64,000 nt of DNA from Devosia salina (GCF_019504385.1 NZ_CP080590.1:3018001-3082000); one strand, 5' to 3'; shown: positions 34,327 through 43,568, counted from the first letter of the stretch. Notes: generated from the sequence alone by a model not told the origin. Program-made: numbers and translations.

Positions 34327-35079
34327 ATGAAGAAGATGATGCTGGCAGCAGCAGCCATCCTGGCGCTCGGCACCCCGGCCTTTGCCCAGGAAACCGTACG
34401 CATCGCTACCGAGGGCGCCTATGCCCCCTGGAACTTCCTCAATGATGCCGGCGAGCCGGCCGGCTTCGAAATCGATCTGGGCAATGCCATCTGCGAGACC
34501 GCGGGCCTGAGCTGCGAGTGGATCATCAATGACTGGGATTCGATCATCCCGAACCTGCTCGCGGGCAACTACGACCTGATCATGGCCGGCATGTCGATCA
34601 CCGAGGAGCGCCTCGAAACCATCGACTTCTCCGACAATTACTTCCCGCCCGATCCGTCGAAATACGTCGCCGCTGCCGGCGCCAATCTCGACTTCTCGGC
34701 CCTGTCCGGCGCCCGCGTCGGCGTGCAGGGCGGCACCATTCAGGCTGCCTATGCCGAGGAAACCCTGGGCGGCGCCAATACCATCGTCACCTTCACCACC
34801 GCCGACCAGGCCATGGCTGACCTGGCCGCGGGCAATCTCGACACCATCCTGGCCGACGGCGCCTATCTCGAGCCGGTCGTGACCGCTTCGAACGGGGCGA
34901 TCGAATTCGTGGGCGAAGACGTGATGATCGGCAACGGCGTGGGCGCCGGCATCCGCAAGGAAGACACCGACCTCAAGGCCAAGGTCAACGAGGCCCTGGC
35001 CACGCTCAAGGCCGACGGCACCGTGGACAAGCTGATCGCCCAGTGGTTCGAGGGCAAGGGCCCGTACTTCGCCGAATAA
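34327..35079 (+). CDS. Polar amino-acid ABC transporter substrate-binding protein
   Basis: Periplasmic binding protein of 250 residues, SBP_bac_3 fold. Signal peptide MKKMMLAAAAILALGTPAFA, then ETVRIATEGAYAPWNFLNDA, GFEIDLGNAIC, YDLIMAGMSITEERLETIDF and a C-terminal VDKLIAQWFEGKG. This resembles histidine/lysine/octopine-type binding proteins. GGAGA upstream of ATG 34327 fixes the start. A hairpin follows the gene, probably to favour its expression over the permeases. Confidence 0.92.
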   Translation: MKKMMLAAAAILALGTPAFAQETVRIATEGAYAPWNFLNDAGEPAGFEIDLGNAICETAGLSCEWIINDWDSIIPNLLAGNYDLIMAGMSITEERLETIDFSDNYFPPDPSKYVAAAGANLDFSALSGARVGVQGGTIQAAYAEETLGGANTIVTFTTADQAMADLAAGNLDTILADGAYLEPVVTASNGAIEFVGEDVMIGNGVGAGIRKEDTDLKAKVNEALATLKADGTVDKLIAQWFEGKGPYFAE

Positions 35080-35093
35080 GGCCTTTCAATCGC

Positions 35094-35119
35094 GCCTCTC
35101 CCGGTCACCCGGGAGAGGC
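35094..35119 (+). terminator. Intercistronic hairpin after the binding-protein gene
   Basis: Perfect 11-base arms GCCTCTCCCGG (35094-35104) and CCGGGAGAGGC (35109-35119) with a 4-base loop and no T-run. It sits between binding protein and permease genes, as at 11742-11770, and likely stabilises the upstream mRNA. Confidence 0.55.
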
Positions 35120-35141
35120 TGAAACCGCAAGGGGCGGCGGG

Positions 35142-35954
35142 ATGTCCGAAGACCTGACCTTCTGGCTCAGCTACATCACCAATGGCAAGCACCTGACCTG
35201 GTACGCCAGTTTCCAGTTCACGGTCTATGCTGCCCTTCTGGGCGGGGCACTCGCCGTCGTCTTCGGCCTGACCGGCGCGACGCTCAAGAATTCCCGCTTC
35301 TTTCCGCTGCGCCTGCTCGGGACGACCTATTCGTCCATTGTCCGCGGCGTGCCGGACGTGCTGTTCTTCCTGTTCTTCCCCCTGGCCTTTGAGCAGGGCG
35401 TGGAATGGCTGGTTTCCACCCAGGTCTGTTCGCCCGAGGCCATCGCCGCCCAGACGGCGCCCTGGCCCCCCTGCCGCGACGCCAACTGGTTCCTGGGAAC
35501 CACTGAATATCTGCTGCTCGCCAGCGTGTCGCTGGGCCTCGTCTATGGCGCCTTTGCCACCAATGTCATTCACGGCGCCATGCGCGCCGTCCCTGCCGGG
35601 CAGCTGGAGGCAGCGCGGGCCTATGGCATGAGTGCCTCCCAGGTGCTCTGGCGCGTGCATATCCGCCAGATGTGGGTCTATGCCCTGCCCGGCCTCTCCA
35701 ATGTCTGGATGCTGATCGTCAAGGCCACCTCGCTGCTCTCGCTGCTGCAGATCGCCGATATCGTGCTCTGGGCCGATCGGCTTGGCGCGCCAAATTTCCT
35801 GCCCTCCGTGGGCCTGGTGCATGACGACTGGCGCTGGCGCTACTATCTCGTCCTCTTCGTCTTCTACATCCTCGTCACCTGGCTCTCCGAGCGCGCCTTC
35901 GAGGCGATCATGCGCCGCACGGGACGCGGCATCCTGACCGGGGTGTCTGCGTGA
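35142..35954 (+). CDS. Polar amino-acid ABC transporter permease (HisQ-like)
   Basis: Permease of 270 residues with five hydrophobic helices. The EAA loop reads LEAARAYGMSASQVLWRVH, followed by ALPGLSNVWMLIVKATSLLS. An insert with two cysteines (TQVCSPEAIAAQT, WPPCRDANW) between helices 2 and 3 is longer than in HisQ and probably periplasmic. The ATG at 35142 is preceded by GGGGCGGCGGG. Its stop overlaps the next start as TGATG. Confidence 0.9.
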   Translation: MSEDLTFWLSYITNGKHLTWYASFQFTVYAALLGGALAVVFGLTGATLKNSRFFPLRLLGTTYSSIVRGVPDVLFFLFFPLAFEQGVEWLVSTQVCSPEAIAAQTAPWPPCRDANWFLGTTEYLLLASVSLGLVYGAFATNVIHGAMRAVPAGQLEAARAYGMSASQVLWRVHIRQMWVYALPGLSNVWMLIVKATSLLSLLQIADIVLWADRLGAPNFLPSVGLVHDDWRWRYYLVLFVFYILVTWLSERAFEAIMRRTGRGILTGVSA

Positions 35955-36688
35955 TGGAGGGCTTGCGCAACGATCTCGGCCTCATGGCCCCGGCAGTGGT
36001 ATTCAACATCTACTTTGCCGCCGCCTCCATCCCCCTGGGCTTCGTGCTGGCGATCTTCCTGGCTTTGGGCAAGGCGTCGTCCAACCCGGTCATCAATGCG
36101 CTCTCGCGCGGCTATATCTATGCCTTCCGGGGCTCGCCGCTCTTCATCCAGTTCTTCATGTTCTATTCCCTGGCGCTCTCGCTCAACCTGACGCTGTGGA
36201 AGCCATTGGGGATATCGGGCTTCGTGCTCCATCCCCTGTTCATGGGGCCGCTGGTGCTGGTGTTGAACACGGCCGCCTACACGGCCGAGATCTTCTATGG
36301 CGCGCTCAGGGCCGTGCCGCGTGGCGCCGTCGAGGCGGCGCGCGCCTATGGCATGAGCCGGTCCCAGCAATTCCGCCGCGTGGTCTGGCCCAACCTCATT
36401 CGCCTGGCCTGGCCCGCCTATACCAATGAAGTGGTGTTCCTGTTCCACGCCACCGCCATCGTTTATTTCGCCCTGCCGGTGGTGGGGCCGCAGGCTGACC
36501 TGATGATCACCGCGAAAACCCTGTTCGAGCGCGACTACAATGCCTTCCTGCATTTCTCGGTCGCCGCGCTCTATTTCCTGGCCGTGTCGCTGGTGGTCTT
36601 CTTCCTGTTCGGCCTCGTCTATCAGCGGCTGATGCGCCACCTTCCCGCGCAGCCCGGCCTGCGCTTTGCCCCCAAATGGTTACGCTAA
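35954..36688 (+). CDS. Polar amino-acid ABC transporter permease (HisM-like)
   Basis: Second permease of 244 residues. EAA loop VEAARAYGMSRSQQFRRVVW; PLFIQFFMFYSLAL and NTAAYTAEIFYGALRAVPRG are typical of the HisM/OccM group. The ATG at 35954 overlaps the previous stop (TGATG); a GTG one codon upstream is the alternative. The following hydrolase gene starts 4 bases after its stop, so it belongs to the same transcript. Confidence 0.9.
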   Translation: MEGLRNDLGLMAPAVVFNIYFAAASIPLGFVLAIFLALGKASSNPVINALSRGYIYAFRGSPLFIQFFMFYSLALSLNLTLWKPLGISGFVLHPLFMGPLVLVLNTAAYTAEIFYGALRAVPRGAVEAARAYGMSRSQQFRRVVWPNLIRLAWPAYTNEVVFLFHATAIVYFALPVVGPQADLMITAKTLFERDYNAFLHFSVAALYFLAVSLVVFFLFGLVYQRLMRHLPAQPGLRFAPKWLR

Positions 36689-36692
36689 GACA

Positions 36693-37832
36693 ATGACTTT
36701 CCAGCAGCACACCACCGTGCTGGCCGGCGACGCGCCCGGCCAGTCCACCACGCTTTATTGGTACACGGCCGGCCCCGAAGACGCCCCGACAAAGGTGCAT
36801 CTGCAGGCGGCGATGCATGCCGACGAGCAACCGGGCACCATGGCGCTGCACCATCTGCTGCCCATGCTGCGCGACGCCGACGCCGCAGGACGGCTGAAGG
36901 CCCGCTTCGTGGTATTCCCGTCCGTCAATCCGCTGGGCCTGGCAACGCGCGTCCTGCGCCGCCATATCGGCCGCTACGACCTGGAAACCGGCGTCAATTT
37001 CAATCGCCGCTGGCCCGATCTCTATCCGCAGATTGCCGAAGCGATTGCCGGCAAGCTGACCGACGATCAGCGAACCAATCTCGGAACCATTCGGACCGCC
37101 GTCGGCACCTGGCTGGACCAGCAGCGACCGGCGACGGCGGCCCAGCGGTTGCGCCTTGCCATCCTCAAATCCGCCCATAACGCCGATATCGTGCTCGACC
37201 TGCATTGCGACGACGAGAGCCTCAAGCACATCTTCACCTCGCCCGACCTGATGCCGGGCCTGCAGGACCTGGCCGATCGCATGCAGGTGGCCGCGACCTT
37301 GACGGCCGAGGACAGCGGCGGCGGCTCCTTCGACGAGGTCCTGCCCAATCTTTATCGCAAGGCCCAGCGCGCCAATCCCGGCTTTCCCATTCCCATGGGC
37401 GCGGAAACCGCAACGCTGGAATATCGCGGCCAGGCCGATACCCATGACGCCATGGGTCGCGAGGATGCCCAGGGGCTTCATGACTTCTTCGCCGGGCGCG
37501 GGCTGATCGATGCGACCGTGCCGGACGCCACGCCGGCGCCGGGTCCAACGCCATTTGAAGCCACCGAAGTGCTGCGCGCCGACCGGCCCGGCCTGCTCGC
37601 CTATCGCGTCGGTCTGGGCGACCGGGTGAAAAAGGGCGATGTCGTCGCCGACATCATCGCCATGGATGGCCCCGATGCCTTTCTCGGCCGCAACCCTTTG
37701 CGGGCCGGCACCGATGGCATCATTCTCTCGCGCGCCAGCGCCAAATACGCGGTCGTGGGATCCTCTGTCGCCAAGATCGTGGGCACGGAAATCCTCCCGG
37801 CGCGCGCCGGCGGATATCTCCTGGAAGACTGA
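36693..37832 (+). CDS. Succinylglutamate desuccinylase/aspartoacylase family hydrolase
   Basis: Protein of 379 residues, M14-like zinc hydrolase. Zinc ligands are His and Glu in AAMHADEQPGT and His in DIVLDLHCDDES; GVNFNRRWPDL carries the substrate-binding Arg region. The C-terminal 70 residues (PGLLAYRVGLGDRVKKGDVV) resemble a biotinyl/lipoyl-like hammerhead domain, a known addition in some family members. Members deacylate N-acyl amino acids, so in an amino-acid ABC operon it may free amino acids from an imported acylated form. Substrate unknown. The gene ends directly against the convergent GGDEF/EAL gene. Confidence 0.85.
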   Translation: MTFQQHTTVLAGDAPGQSTTLYWYTAGPEDAPTKVHLQAAMHADEQPGTMALHHLLPMLRDADAAGRLKARFVVFPSVNPLGLATRVLRRHIGRYDLETGVNFNRRWPDLYPQIAEAIAGKLTDDQRTNLGTIRTAVGTWLDQQRPATAAQRLRLAILKSAHNADIVLDLHCDDESLKHIFTSPDLMPGLQDLADRMQVAATLTAEDSGGGSFDEVLPNLYRKAQRANPGFPIPMGAETATLEYRGQADTHDAMGREDAQGLHDFFAGRGLIDATVPDATPAPGPTPFEATEVLRADRPGLLAYRVGLGDRVKKGDVVADIIAMDGPDAFLGRNPLRAGTDGIILSRASAKYAVVGSSVAKIVGTEILPARAGGYLLED

Positions 37833-40205
37833 TCAGCCGGCCAGGGCGCGCGGCGCTTCCGGCGGTTGGTCCGTGCGCGGCCTGATGGTGGAGAGCAGAT
37901 AGGCCGGCAGGTCGGCCGGCGTCAGCGGCCGGGCGAAATAGAAGCCCTGCAATTGGTGGCAGGCGATCTCCGAAAGGAAGCGCGCCTGCTCGGCTGTCTC
38001 CACGCCTTCGGCGGTGATCTTGAGCTTGAGCGTCTTGGCCATGGAGGCAATGGCACGCAGGATATCGCGCGCGATCGGATCGCTGGTGGACGCCTCCACG
38101 AAGGATCGATCAATCTTGATCTTGTCGAAGGGAAACTTGAGCAGATAGCTCAAGGACGAATAGCCGGTGCCGAAATCGTCCATGGCAATGGTCACGCCCA
38201 GCGCGCGGATTTCACCCAGTTTCTCGATGACCTCGTCCGGGTTCTCGATCAGCAGCCCCTCTGTGATCTCGATTTCGAGCCGGCTGGGCGCCAGACCCGA
38301 ATTGCCGAGCGCACTCTGCACCACCCGACCGATGTCCGAGCGCCGGAAGTGCCGGGCCGACAGGTTCACGGCAACGGTCAGATGCGCCGGCCAGGCCGCC
38401 GCCGCCATGCAGGCCGCATTGATGGTCCAGTCGCCGATATCGACGATAAGGTCTGACTGTTCGGCAATGGCAATGAATTCGGCCGGTGGCACCAGCCCGC
38501 GGGTGGGATGGTTCCAGCGAACCAGCGCCTCGAATCCGGTGGGCAGCCCGTCGGTGGCGCTCACCAGGGGCTGGTAGTGCAGCACCAGTTCGTTCCTGGC
38601 GATGGCGCCGCGCAGATCGGCCTCGATCAGGCGCCGCTCCCTTTGCTCGGAATCCATCTGGCTCTCGAAGAAGCGATGCGTCGAGCGGCCATCGGCCTTG
38701 GCACGATAGAGCGCCAGGTCGGCATTGCGCAGCAGATGATCGGGACGGATGCCGTCATCGGGAGCCATGGCGATGCCGATGCTGGCCCCGATCAGGAACA
38801 TGTCGCCCTCGATGATGAAGGGTTCGCGCATGACCCCGATGAGCCGGCTGGCCAGGTCATCGACCACTTCGACGGATCCGGCATCGGGCAACAGGATGGC
38901 GAATTCGTCGCCGCCCAGTCGCGCGGCAACGTCGATGTCGCGCAGCTGCAATTGCAGGCGAGCGGCAACTTCGGCCAGCAGGCGATCGCCCGCCATGTGC
39001 CCCTTGCTGTCATTGACGCCCTTGAACTGGTCGAGGTCGAGGAACATCACCGAAAACGGCGTGCCATACCGCTCCAGCCGCGCCACATTCAGCCCCAGCT
39101 GCTCGGTGAACTTGGTGCGGTTCAGCAGCCCCGTCAGCGAGTCATGGTGGGCAAGCAGCGTGATCCGGCGCTCGGCGATCTTGCGCTCGCTGATATCGGA
39201 GCCCGTGCCGAGATATCCCAGATACTGCCCGGCGTCGTCGAAAGCCGGTTTCCCCGTCAGGCGCCACCAGCATTCCTGCCCGGTGATGACGATCTGCAGT
39301 TCAACATCCTGAAAGGTTTCACGGTCCGCAATGGCCCGTTCAACCTGACGCACCAGTGGATCGCCAGGCGCTGTGATATCGCGCAGGAATGCCAGGAAGT
39401 CAGCGCCGATCAGCTCGGCCTCGGGCGCGCCGGTGGCCTTGGTAAAGCCACCCGAGATGCGGTTGACAATGCCGAGCTCGTCCACGCCCCAAACCCAATC
39501 CGATGACGTCTGCTCGAACTCGCGCAAAAGCAGGCCGATGATCTGGCCCTTCTCCTCGACAAGCATTTCCGAGGCGCGCAGGGCCACGAAGGCCGCCGCA
39601 TGGTTGAAGACCACGGTGACCATGATGAAGGTGAAACCACCGATCAGGGTCCCCTGCACCAGGATATCGCCAGACTGCCCAAGGCCGGTCAGCCCGCGCA
39701 GGGATCCCACTACGATCGGAATGGTGAGGGCCGCCAGGGCCTGCGGATAGTTGATGAGGGCAATCAGCGACACGCAGAGCAGACCCCCTGCCCCCAGCAA
39801 CGCCACGGTGCGGATGGCCATGTCCTGCTGCACGGGCAGGACGGAGAGCACGACGGCCCAAAGTACGCCCGCAGCCAAGGCCAGGAGAACCACCTGCGTC
39901 GCTGCATGTCCGACCGCCTGGCCGGACTTGCTGCGCGAGGCCAGCATGGTGGCGTATAGATGCAGCAGATTGATCGCGCCGATCAGCGCCGCGAGCACCG
40001 GAAAGCTCGGCAGACCCCAGGTGACCACGAGGAAGACCGCCGAGACGATCAGCGACGCCGCCATCAGGGCCGGGACCATCAGCGCCAGCGAAGCAAGCTG
40101 CTGGCCCAGCAGTTTTTCACGCAAAGCCCCGGACAGGCCGTCCGCACCAATTGCGCGGTCGACAAATCCGTTGATCTGGGAAAAGGCAGCTCCGGGGGCG
40201 GACAT
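37833..40205 (-). CDS. Membrane GGDEF/EAL cyclic-di-GMP protein with PAS domain
   Basis: Protein of 790 residues. Six hydrophobic helices in the first 200 residues form a membrane sensor, then a PAS-like domain (DWVWGVDELGIVNRISGGF), then GGDEF with intact RLGGDEFAILLP, then EAL with intact TGFEALVRWNHP and downstream ITEGLLIENP, AMDDFGTGYSSLSYL and KIDRSFV. Both catalytic motifs are intact, so it may make or degrade c-di-GMP; fused proteins are often mainly one or the other. The start at 40205 (MSAPGAAFSQ) is chosen; an upstream ATG at 40229 lacks a ribosome binding site. It is a single gene. Confidence 0.88.
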   Translation of the reverse strand: MSAPGAAFSQINGFVDRAIGADGLSGALREKLLGQQLASLALMVPALMAASLIVSAVFLVVTWGLPSFPVLAALIGAINLLHLYATMLASRSKSGQAVGHAATQVVLLALAAGVLWAVVLSVLPVQQDMAIRTVALLGAGGLLCVSLIALINYPQALAALTIPIVVGSLRGLTGLGQSGDILVQGTLIGGFTFIMVTVVFNHAAAFVALRASEMLVEEKGQIIGLLLREFEQTSSDWVWGVDELGIVNRISGGFTKATGAPEAELIGADFLAFLRDITAPGDPLVRQVERAIADRETFQDVELQIVITGQECWWRLTGKPAFDDAGQYLGYLGTGSDISERKIAERRITLLAHHDSLTGLLNRTKFTEQLGLNVARLERYGTPFSVMFLDLDQFKGVNDSKGHMAGDRLLAEVAARLQLQLRDIDVAARLGGDEFAILLPDAGSVEVVDDLASRLIGVMREPFIIEGDMFLIGASIGIAMAPDDGIRPDHLLRNADLALYRAKADGRSTHRFFESQMDSEQRERRLIEADLRGAIARNELVLHYQPLVSATDGLPTGFEALVRWNHPTRGLVPPAEFIAIAEQSDLIVDIGDWTINAACMAAAAWPAHLTVAVNLSARHFRRSDIGRVVQSALGNSGLAPSRLEIEITEGLLIENPDEVIEKLGEIRALGVTIAMDDFGTGYSSLSYLLKFPFDKIKIDRSFVEASTSDPIARDILRAIASMAKTLKLKITAEGVETAEQARFLSEIACHQLQGFYFARPLTPADLPAYLLSTIRPRTDQPPEAPRALAG

Positions 40206-40281
40206 GCCCGCACAATAGGCATTTCCCATTAATTTTGGGTATGTGCGGAGGTTAGCGCTTCAAATGCGGCAGCGCGGACCG

Positions 40282-41502
40282 TCAGTTCGACCGCAGACCC
40301 CACTCGGCGTGCTCGAGCGCCGTCATAACCCCGCGCAGTTCCGCCAGGCCCTTCATCCGCCCGATCGTGGGATAGCCCGGCTGCGACCGGCGCCCAAGAT
40401 CGTCCAATATGTCCTGCCCATGGTCGGGACGCATGGGGATTTCCCAGTCCCTGCGGCCCTCGGCCTTGCGCCGACGCTCCTCGGTGAGGATGGCCGCAAT
40501 CAGTGCCACCATGTCGGTATCGCCGCCCAGATGCTCGGCCTCGAAGAACGACCCGGCGATATCGTCATTGTCGCGCTTGACGTTCCGCAGATGCAGAAAG
40601 TGAACCTTGGGGCCGAACCGCTCCATCATGCCGGGCAGATCATTGTCGGGGCGCGCGCCCAGCGAACCCGAACACAGCGTCATGCCATTGGCGGGGCTGT
40701 CCACCGCCTCCAGAATATACTTGTAGTCCGCCTCGGTGGACATGATGCGCGGCAGCCCGAGCAAGGAGAATGGCGGATCGTCCGGGTGGCAGCAGAGCCG
40801 CAGCCCCAGTTCCTCGGCCACCGGCACCACCTCTTCGAGGAAGTCGACGAAGTGCGCCCGCAACTGCTCGCGGCTGATGGCGCCGTATTCGTCCAGATGC
40901 GCCTGCACGTCTTCGAGCGTCATGGATTCGGTCGAGCCCGGAAGGCCCATGGTCACGTTGCGCGCCAGCTGCTTCTTCTGGTCATCGTCCATCGCCTCGA
41001 AGCGTCGCGCCGCCTCGTCGGCAATGGCATTGGTGAAGTCGGCCGCGGCGCCCGGGCGCTGGAGAATATGGATGTCGAACGCGGCGAAGTCATTGATGTC
41101 GAAACGCATGCAGGAGCCGCCATTGGCGACGGTCCAGCGCAGATCTGTCCGGGTCCAGTCCAGTACGGGCATGAAATTGTAGCAGATCGTCTCGATGCCG
41201 CTGGCCGCAAGGTGCTTCATCGACACCTTGTAGTTGTCGATATGCGCGCGCCAATTGCCCTTCTGCTTCTTGATGTCCTCGCTGACCGGAAGGCTTTCCA
41301 CCACATCCCATGTCAGGCCGGAAGGTGATCCGTCCCGGCGCAGGGCGATTTCCCCGTGGCGCTTGGCAATCTCCTCGGGCGTCCAGACCAGCCCATTGGG
41401 CACATGATGCAGGGCGCTGACCACGCCCGCCGCACCGGCCTGGGTGATGTCGTCAATGCTGGTAAGGTCTTTCGGGCCGAACCACCGCCAGGTCTGTCGC
41501 AA
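40282..41502 (-). CDS. uxuA: Mannonate dehydratase
   Basis: Enzyme of 406 residues that dehydrates D-mannonate to 2-keto-3-deoxygluconate in glucuronate breakdown. The TTG at 41502 gives MRQTWRWFGPKD, which matches the E. coli UxuA N-terminus, and GGAG lies upstream. Metal-site segments are RLCCHPDDPP, TLCSGSLGARPDNDL, VHFLHLRNV and MRPDHG. It supports the uronate operon 2 kb downstream (43229-48768). The heptamer TTGTATG (41518-41524) upstream is shared with the operator of that operon. Confidence 0.94.
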   Translation of the reverse strand: MRQTWRWFGPKDLTSIDDITQAGAAGVVSALHHVPNGLVWTPEEIAKRHGEIALRRDGSPSGLTWDVVESLPVSEDIKKQKGNWRAHIDNYKVSMKHLAASGIETICYNFMPVLDWTRTDLRWTVANGGSCMRFDINDFAAFDIHILQRPGAAADFTNAIADEAARRFEAMDDDQKKQLARNVTMGLPGSTESMTLEDVQAHLDEYGAISREQLRAHFVDFLEEVVPVAEELGLRLCCHPDDPPFSLLGLPRIMSTEADYKYILEAVDSPANGMTLCSGSLGARPDNDLPGMMERFGPKVHFLHLRNVKRDNDDIAGSFFEAEHLGGDTDMVALIAAILTEERRRKAEGRRDWEIPMRPDHGQDILDDLGRRSQPGYPTIGRMKGLAELRGVMTALEHAEWGLRSN

Positions 41503-41561
41503 GTCAAAACTCCAATCTTGTATGGAAGCTAGATGCCATATCCGCCAACGGGCGGGAAGCC

Positions 41562-41909
41562 TTAATCATTGGCCAGTGTGAGCAGGGTATCGACGTGGCA
41601 GGGCGAGCCCTCGCGGCACCAGCAGGCGAGGTTCTTGCCTCGAAGGCTGGCGCGAATTTCGTCCAGGGTCGGACGCGGCCGGTCAGCCTCGATCTCGCCC
41701 CGCATCCAGCGCCCGTAGCGCGACACCGCCTCGGCCTGGGCGGCATCCTTGTCGAGGCCCGTCTCGGCCATGACCGTATCGATGGTGAAGGGATTGCCCC
41801 ACGGCCCGGGTCGCGCCACCGACTGGGCGGGGAGTCCATTGATGGCGTGCGAGATGGCCTGCAGATCAAAGCCCCCGCGTCGCGACAAGACAATCCGCAC
41901 CGGCCTCAT
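41562..41909 (-). CDS. DUF4326 domain protein
   Basis: Protein of 115 residues. It contains WGNPFTIDTVM, RYGRWMRGEI and a C-terminal NLACWCREGSPCHVDTLL; the WGNPF and CWCxxxxPCHxDxLL pattern is that of DUF4326, in which cysteines and histidine may bind metal. Function unknown. Its ATG overlaps the stop of the TRIC-like gene (ATGA at 41906-41909), so it is translated from the same transcript. Confidence 0.85.
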   Translation of the reverse strand: MRPVRIVLSRRGGFDLQAISHAINGLPAQSVARPGPWGNPFTIDTVMAETGLDKDAAQAEAVSRYGRWMRGEIEADRPRPTLDEIRASLRGKNLACWCREGSPCHVDTLLTLAND

Positions 41910-42523
41910 TTACGCATCTCCCGATCGTAGACGAATTTGGGCATTTCCCATTTGAAGGCGATGGCCAACACGCGCAGCGTGAAGCCAATGGCGATGGCAA
42001 CGATCACCATGAGGTTGATCGGCAACCCGCCCATCAGGCCGAGATAGTAGATTACCCCGGTCACCAGCGACACGGTGGCATAGAGCTCGCCTTGGAAGAT
42101 CAGCGGAATGTCGTTGCAGAGCACGTCGCGCAATACGCCACCCGCCGTCCCGGTGACCATGCCCGCGACAATGACGATGATCGGATGCACACCCGCCTCT
42201 ATGCCGATATTGCAGCCGATGACGGTGAAGACAACCAGGCCCAGCGCATCGAGCAGCAGGAACGGCCAACGCAGACGATCCACCAGCCGCGCCAGCGGAA
42301 TGGTGATCAGCGCCGCACCGCACACCAGCAGCAGCACATAAGGATTTTCCACCCACACGAGCGGATAGTGATCGAGGAAGATGTCGCGCATGGTTCCACC
42401 GCCCAGCGCGGTGACGCAGGCGATGAGGCAGACCCCGAACCAGTCCATGTTGCGCCGTCCCGCTGCCAGGGCGGCGGTCATCGCTTCGGCCGCTATGGCG
42501 ATGTAGAAGGCGATGAGCAGCAT
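41906..42523 (-). CDS. TRIC-like (UPF0126) cation channel family membrane protein
   Basis: Protein of 205 residues with seven helices arranged as two UPF0126 repeats. GGGTMRDIFLDHYPLVWV and GTAGGVLRDVLCNDIPLIF are the duplicated GG..RD motifs of TRIC-type channels, which conduct K+ as trimers; bacterial homologues have also been linked to glycine export (YicG). The ATG at 42523 is divergent from the unknown gene at 42612. Confidence 0.85.
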   Translation of the reverse strand: MLLIAFYIAIAAEAMTAALAAGRRNMDWFGVCLIACVTALGGGTMRDIFLDHYPLVWVENPYVLLLVCGAALITIPLARLVDRLRWPFLLLDALGLVVFTVIGCNIGIEAGVHPIIVIVAGMVTGTAGGVLRDVLCNDIPLIFQGELYATVSLVTGVIYYLGLMGGLPINLMVIVAIAIGFTLRVLAIAFKWEMPKFVYDREMRK

Positions 42524-42611
42524 GGCAGGCTTCCTCCGCGTCGAAACCGGGTTGCGTGGCGAACGTTACGTCTCCACCATCTGCCTGTCCCCCGACGCGG
42601 AAACAAGCCCC

Positions 42612-43232
42612 ATGCGCCAGCCCCGCACTGTCCGAGCCCTTGAAGAGTTCGGTCGCGTTCGTTTGAGCGACAGCTTCTTCATGCGCGACTTTCTCTATTC
42701 CGAGATTGCCGCGATCAATGGGTTCGCCAATCTGCCAGACGATCCGGACCTTGCCATTGCAGCCGGCCGGCGCCTGTGCGAGGACCTGCTCGAGCCGCTG
42801 CAGGCGCGTTTCGGCCGCATCTCGGTGCGCTCGGCCTATCGCTCGCCCGAGGTCAACGGCTTTGGCAATGCCAATAAGCTCAACTGCGCCACCAACGAAA
42901 AGAACTTCGCCGGCCATATCTGGGACCGGCGCGATGCCGAGGGCAGGATGGGCGCCACGGCCTGCGTGATCGTCAATCGCTTCATCCCCTATTACGAGCG
43001 CACCGGGGACTGGGAAGCCTTGGCCTGGTGGATACACGATCACTTGCCCTATTCCGATATAGAGTTCTTCCCCAAGTTCGCAGCCTTCAACCTGCAATGG
43101 CGGGACGACCCCGTTCGCAGCATCCAAAGCTTCATCCCGCCGCGCCGGGGCAGGCTGACAATGCCGGGAAAACCAAACTGGTCCGGCCGTCACCACGACG
43201 CCTATGCCGCCATGCTTGCCGAAATCGACTAG
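42612..43232 (+). CDS. Unknown protein with peptidase M15-like features
   Basis: Protein of 206 residues. RFGRISVRSAYRSPEVN resembles the start of a M15/VanY-type D,D-peptidase domain (S.YRSxxxN), and NFAGHIWDRRD and HLPYSDIEFFP could hold the zinc ligands, but the usual S.H..G.A.D pattern is not clear, so the enzyme activity is unproven. No signal peptide. The ATG at 42612 has a weak ribosome binding site; the start is uncertain. Its TAG shares the palindrome CTAG (43229-43232) with the stop of kdgF on the other strand. Confidence 0.55.
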   Translation: MRQPRTVRALEEFGRVRLSDSFFMRDFLYSEIAAINGFANLPDDPDLAIAAGRRLCEDLLEPLQARFGRISVRSAYRSPEVNGFGNANKLNCATNEKNFAGHIWDRRDAEGRMGATACVIVNRFIPYYERTGDWEALAWWIHDHLPYSDIEFFPKFAAFNLQWRDDPVRSIQSFIPPRRGRLTMPGKPNWSGRHHDAYAAMLAEID

Positions 43233-43564
43233 AGAAAATCGGCCCTGTGCGGCGTGAACACATCCACCAGCCGGCCCTTTTCCAGCGCTACGACGCTGTG
43301 CACGAAGCCCGAGGGAACGATGAAGCTGCCGCCCTGCCCCACCACTTGGGTCACTCCGTCGATGGTCACTTCGAAACTGCCCTCGGCCACATAGCTGACC
43401 TGGATATGCGGGTGGCTGTGCGGCGCGCCGACAGCGCCCTTGTCGAAGCCAAACTCCACCTGCATCAATTCGGGCGTGTGGATCAGTACCCGGCGGGTGT
43501 TGCCCGGCCCAAGCGTGGTCCATTCGGTGGCATCAGGCTGCGCGAAATATTGTTGTTCGGTCAT
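43229..43564 (-). CDS. kdgF: Cupin protein, KdgF-like
   Basis: Single-domain cupin of 111 residues. Metal ligands in GAPHSHPHIQVSYVAEGSFEV (His, His, Gln region) and the second motif VPSGFVHSVVAL. In pectin and alginate degraders KdgF linearises 4,5-unsaturated uronates, and its place directly after kduI and kduD supports that role; a general cupin function cannot be excluded. It starts 4 bases after the kduD stop and ends the operon. Confidence 0.82.
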   Translation of the reverse strand: MTEQQYFAQPDATEWTTLGPGNTRRVLIHTPELMQVEFGFDKGAVGAPHSHPHIQVSYVAEGSFEVTIDGVTQVVGQGGSFIVPSGFVHSVVALEKGRLVDVFTPHRADFL

Positions 43565-43568
43565 ATCA

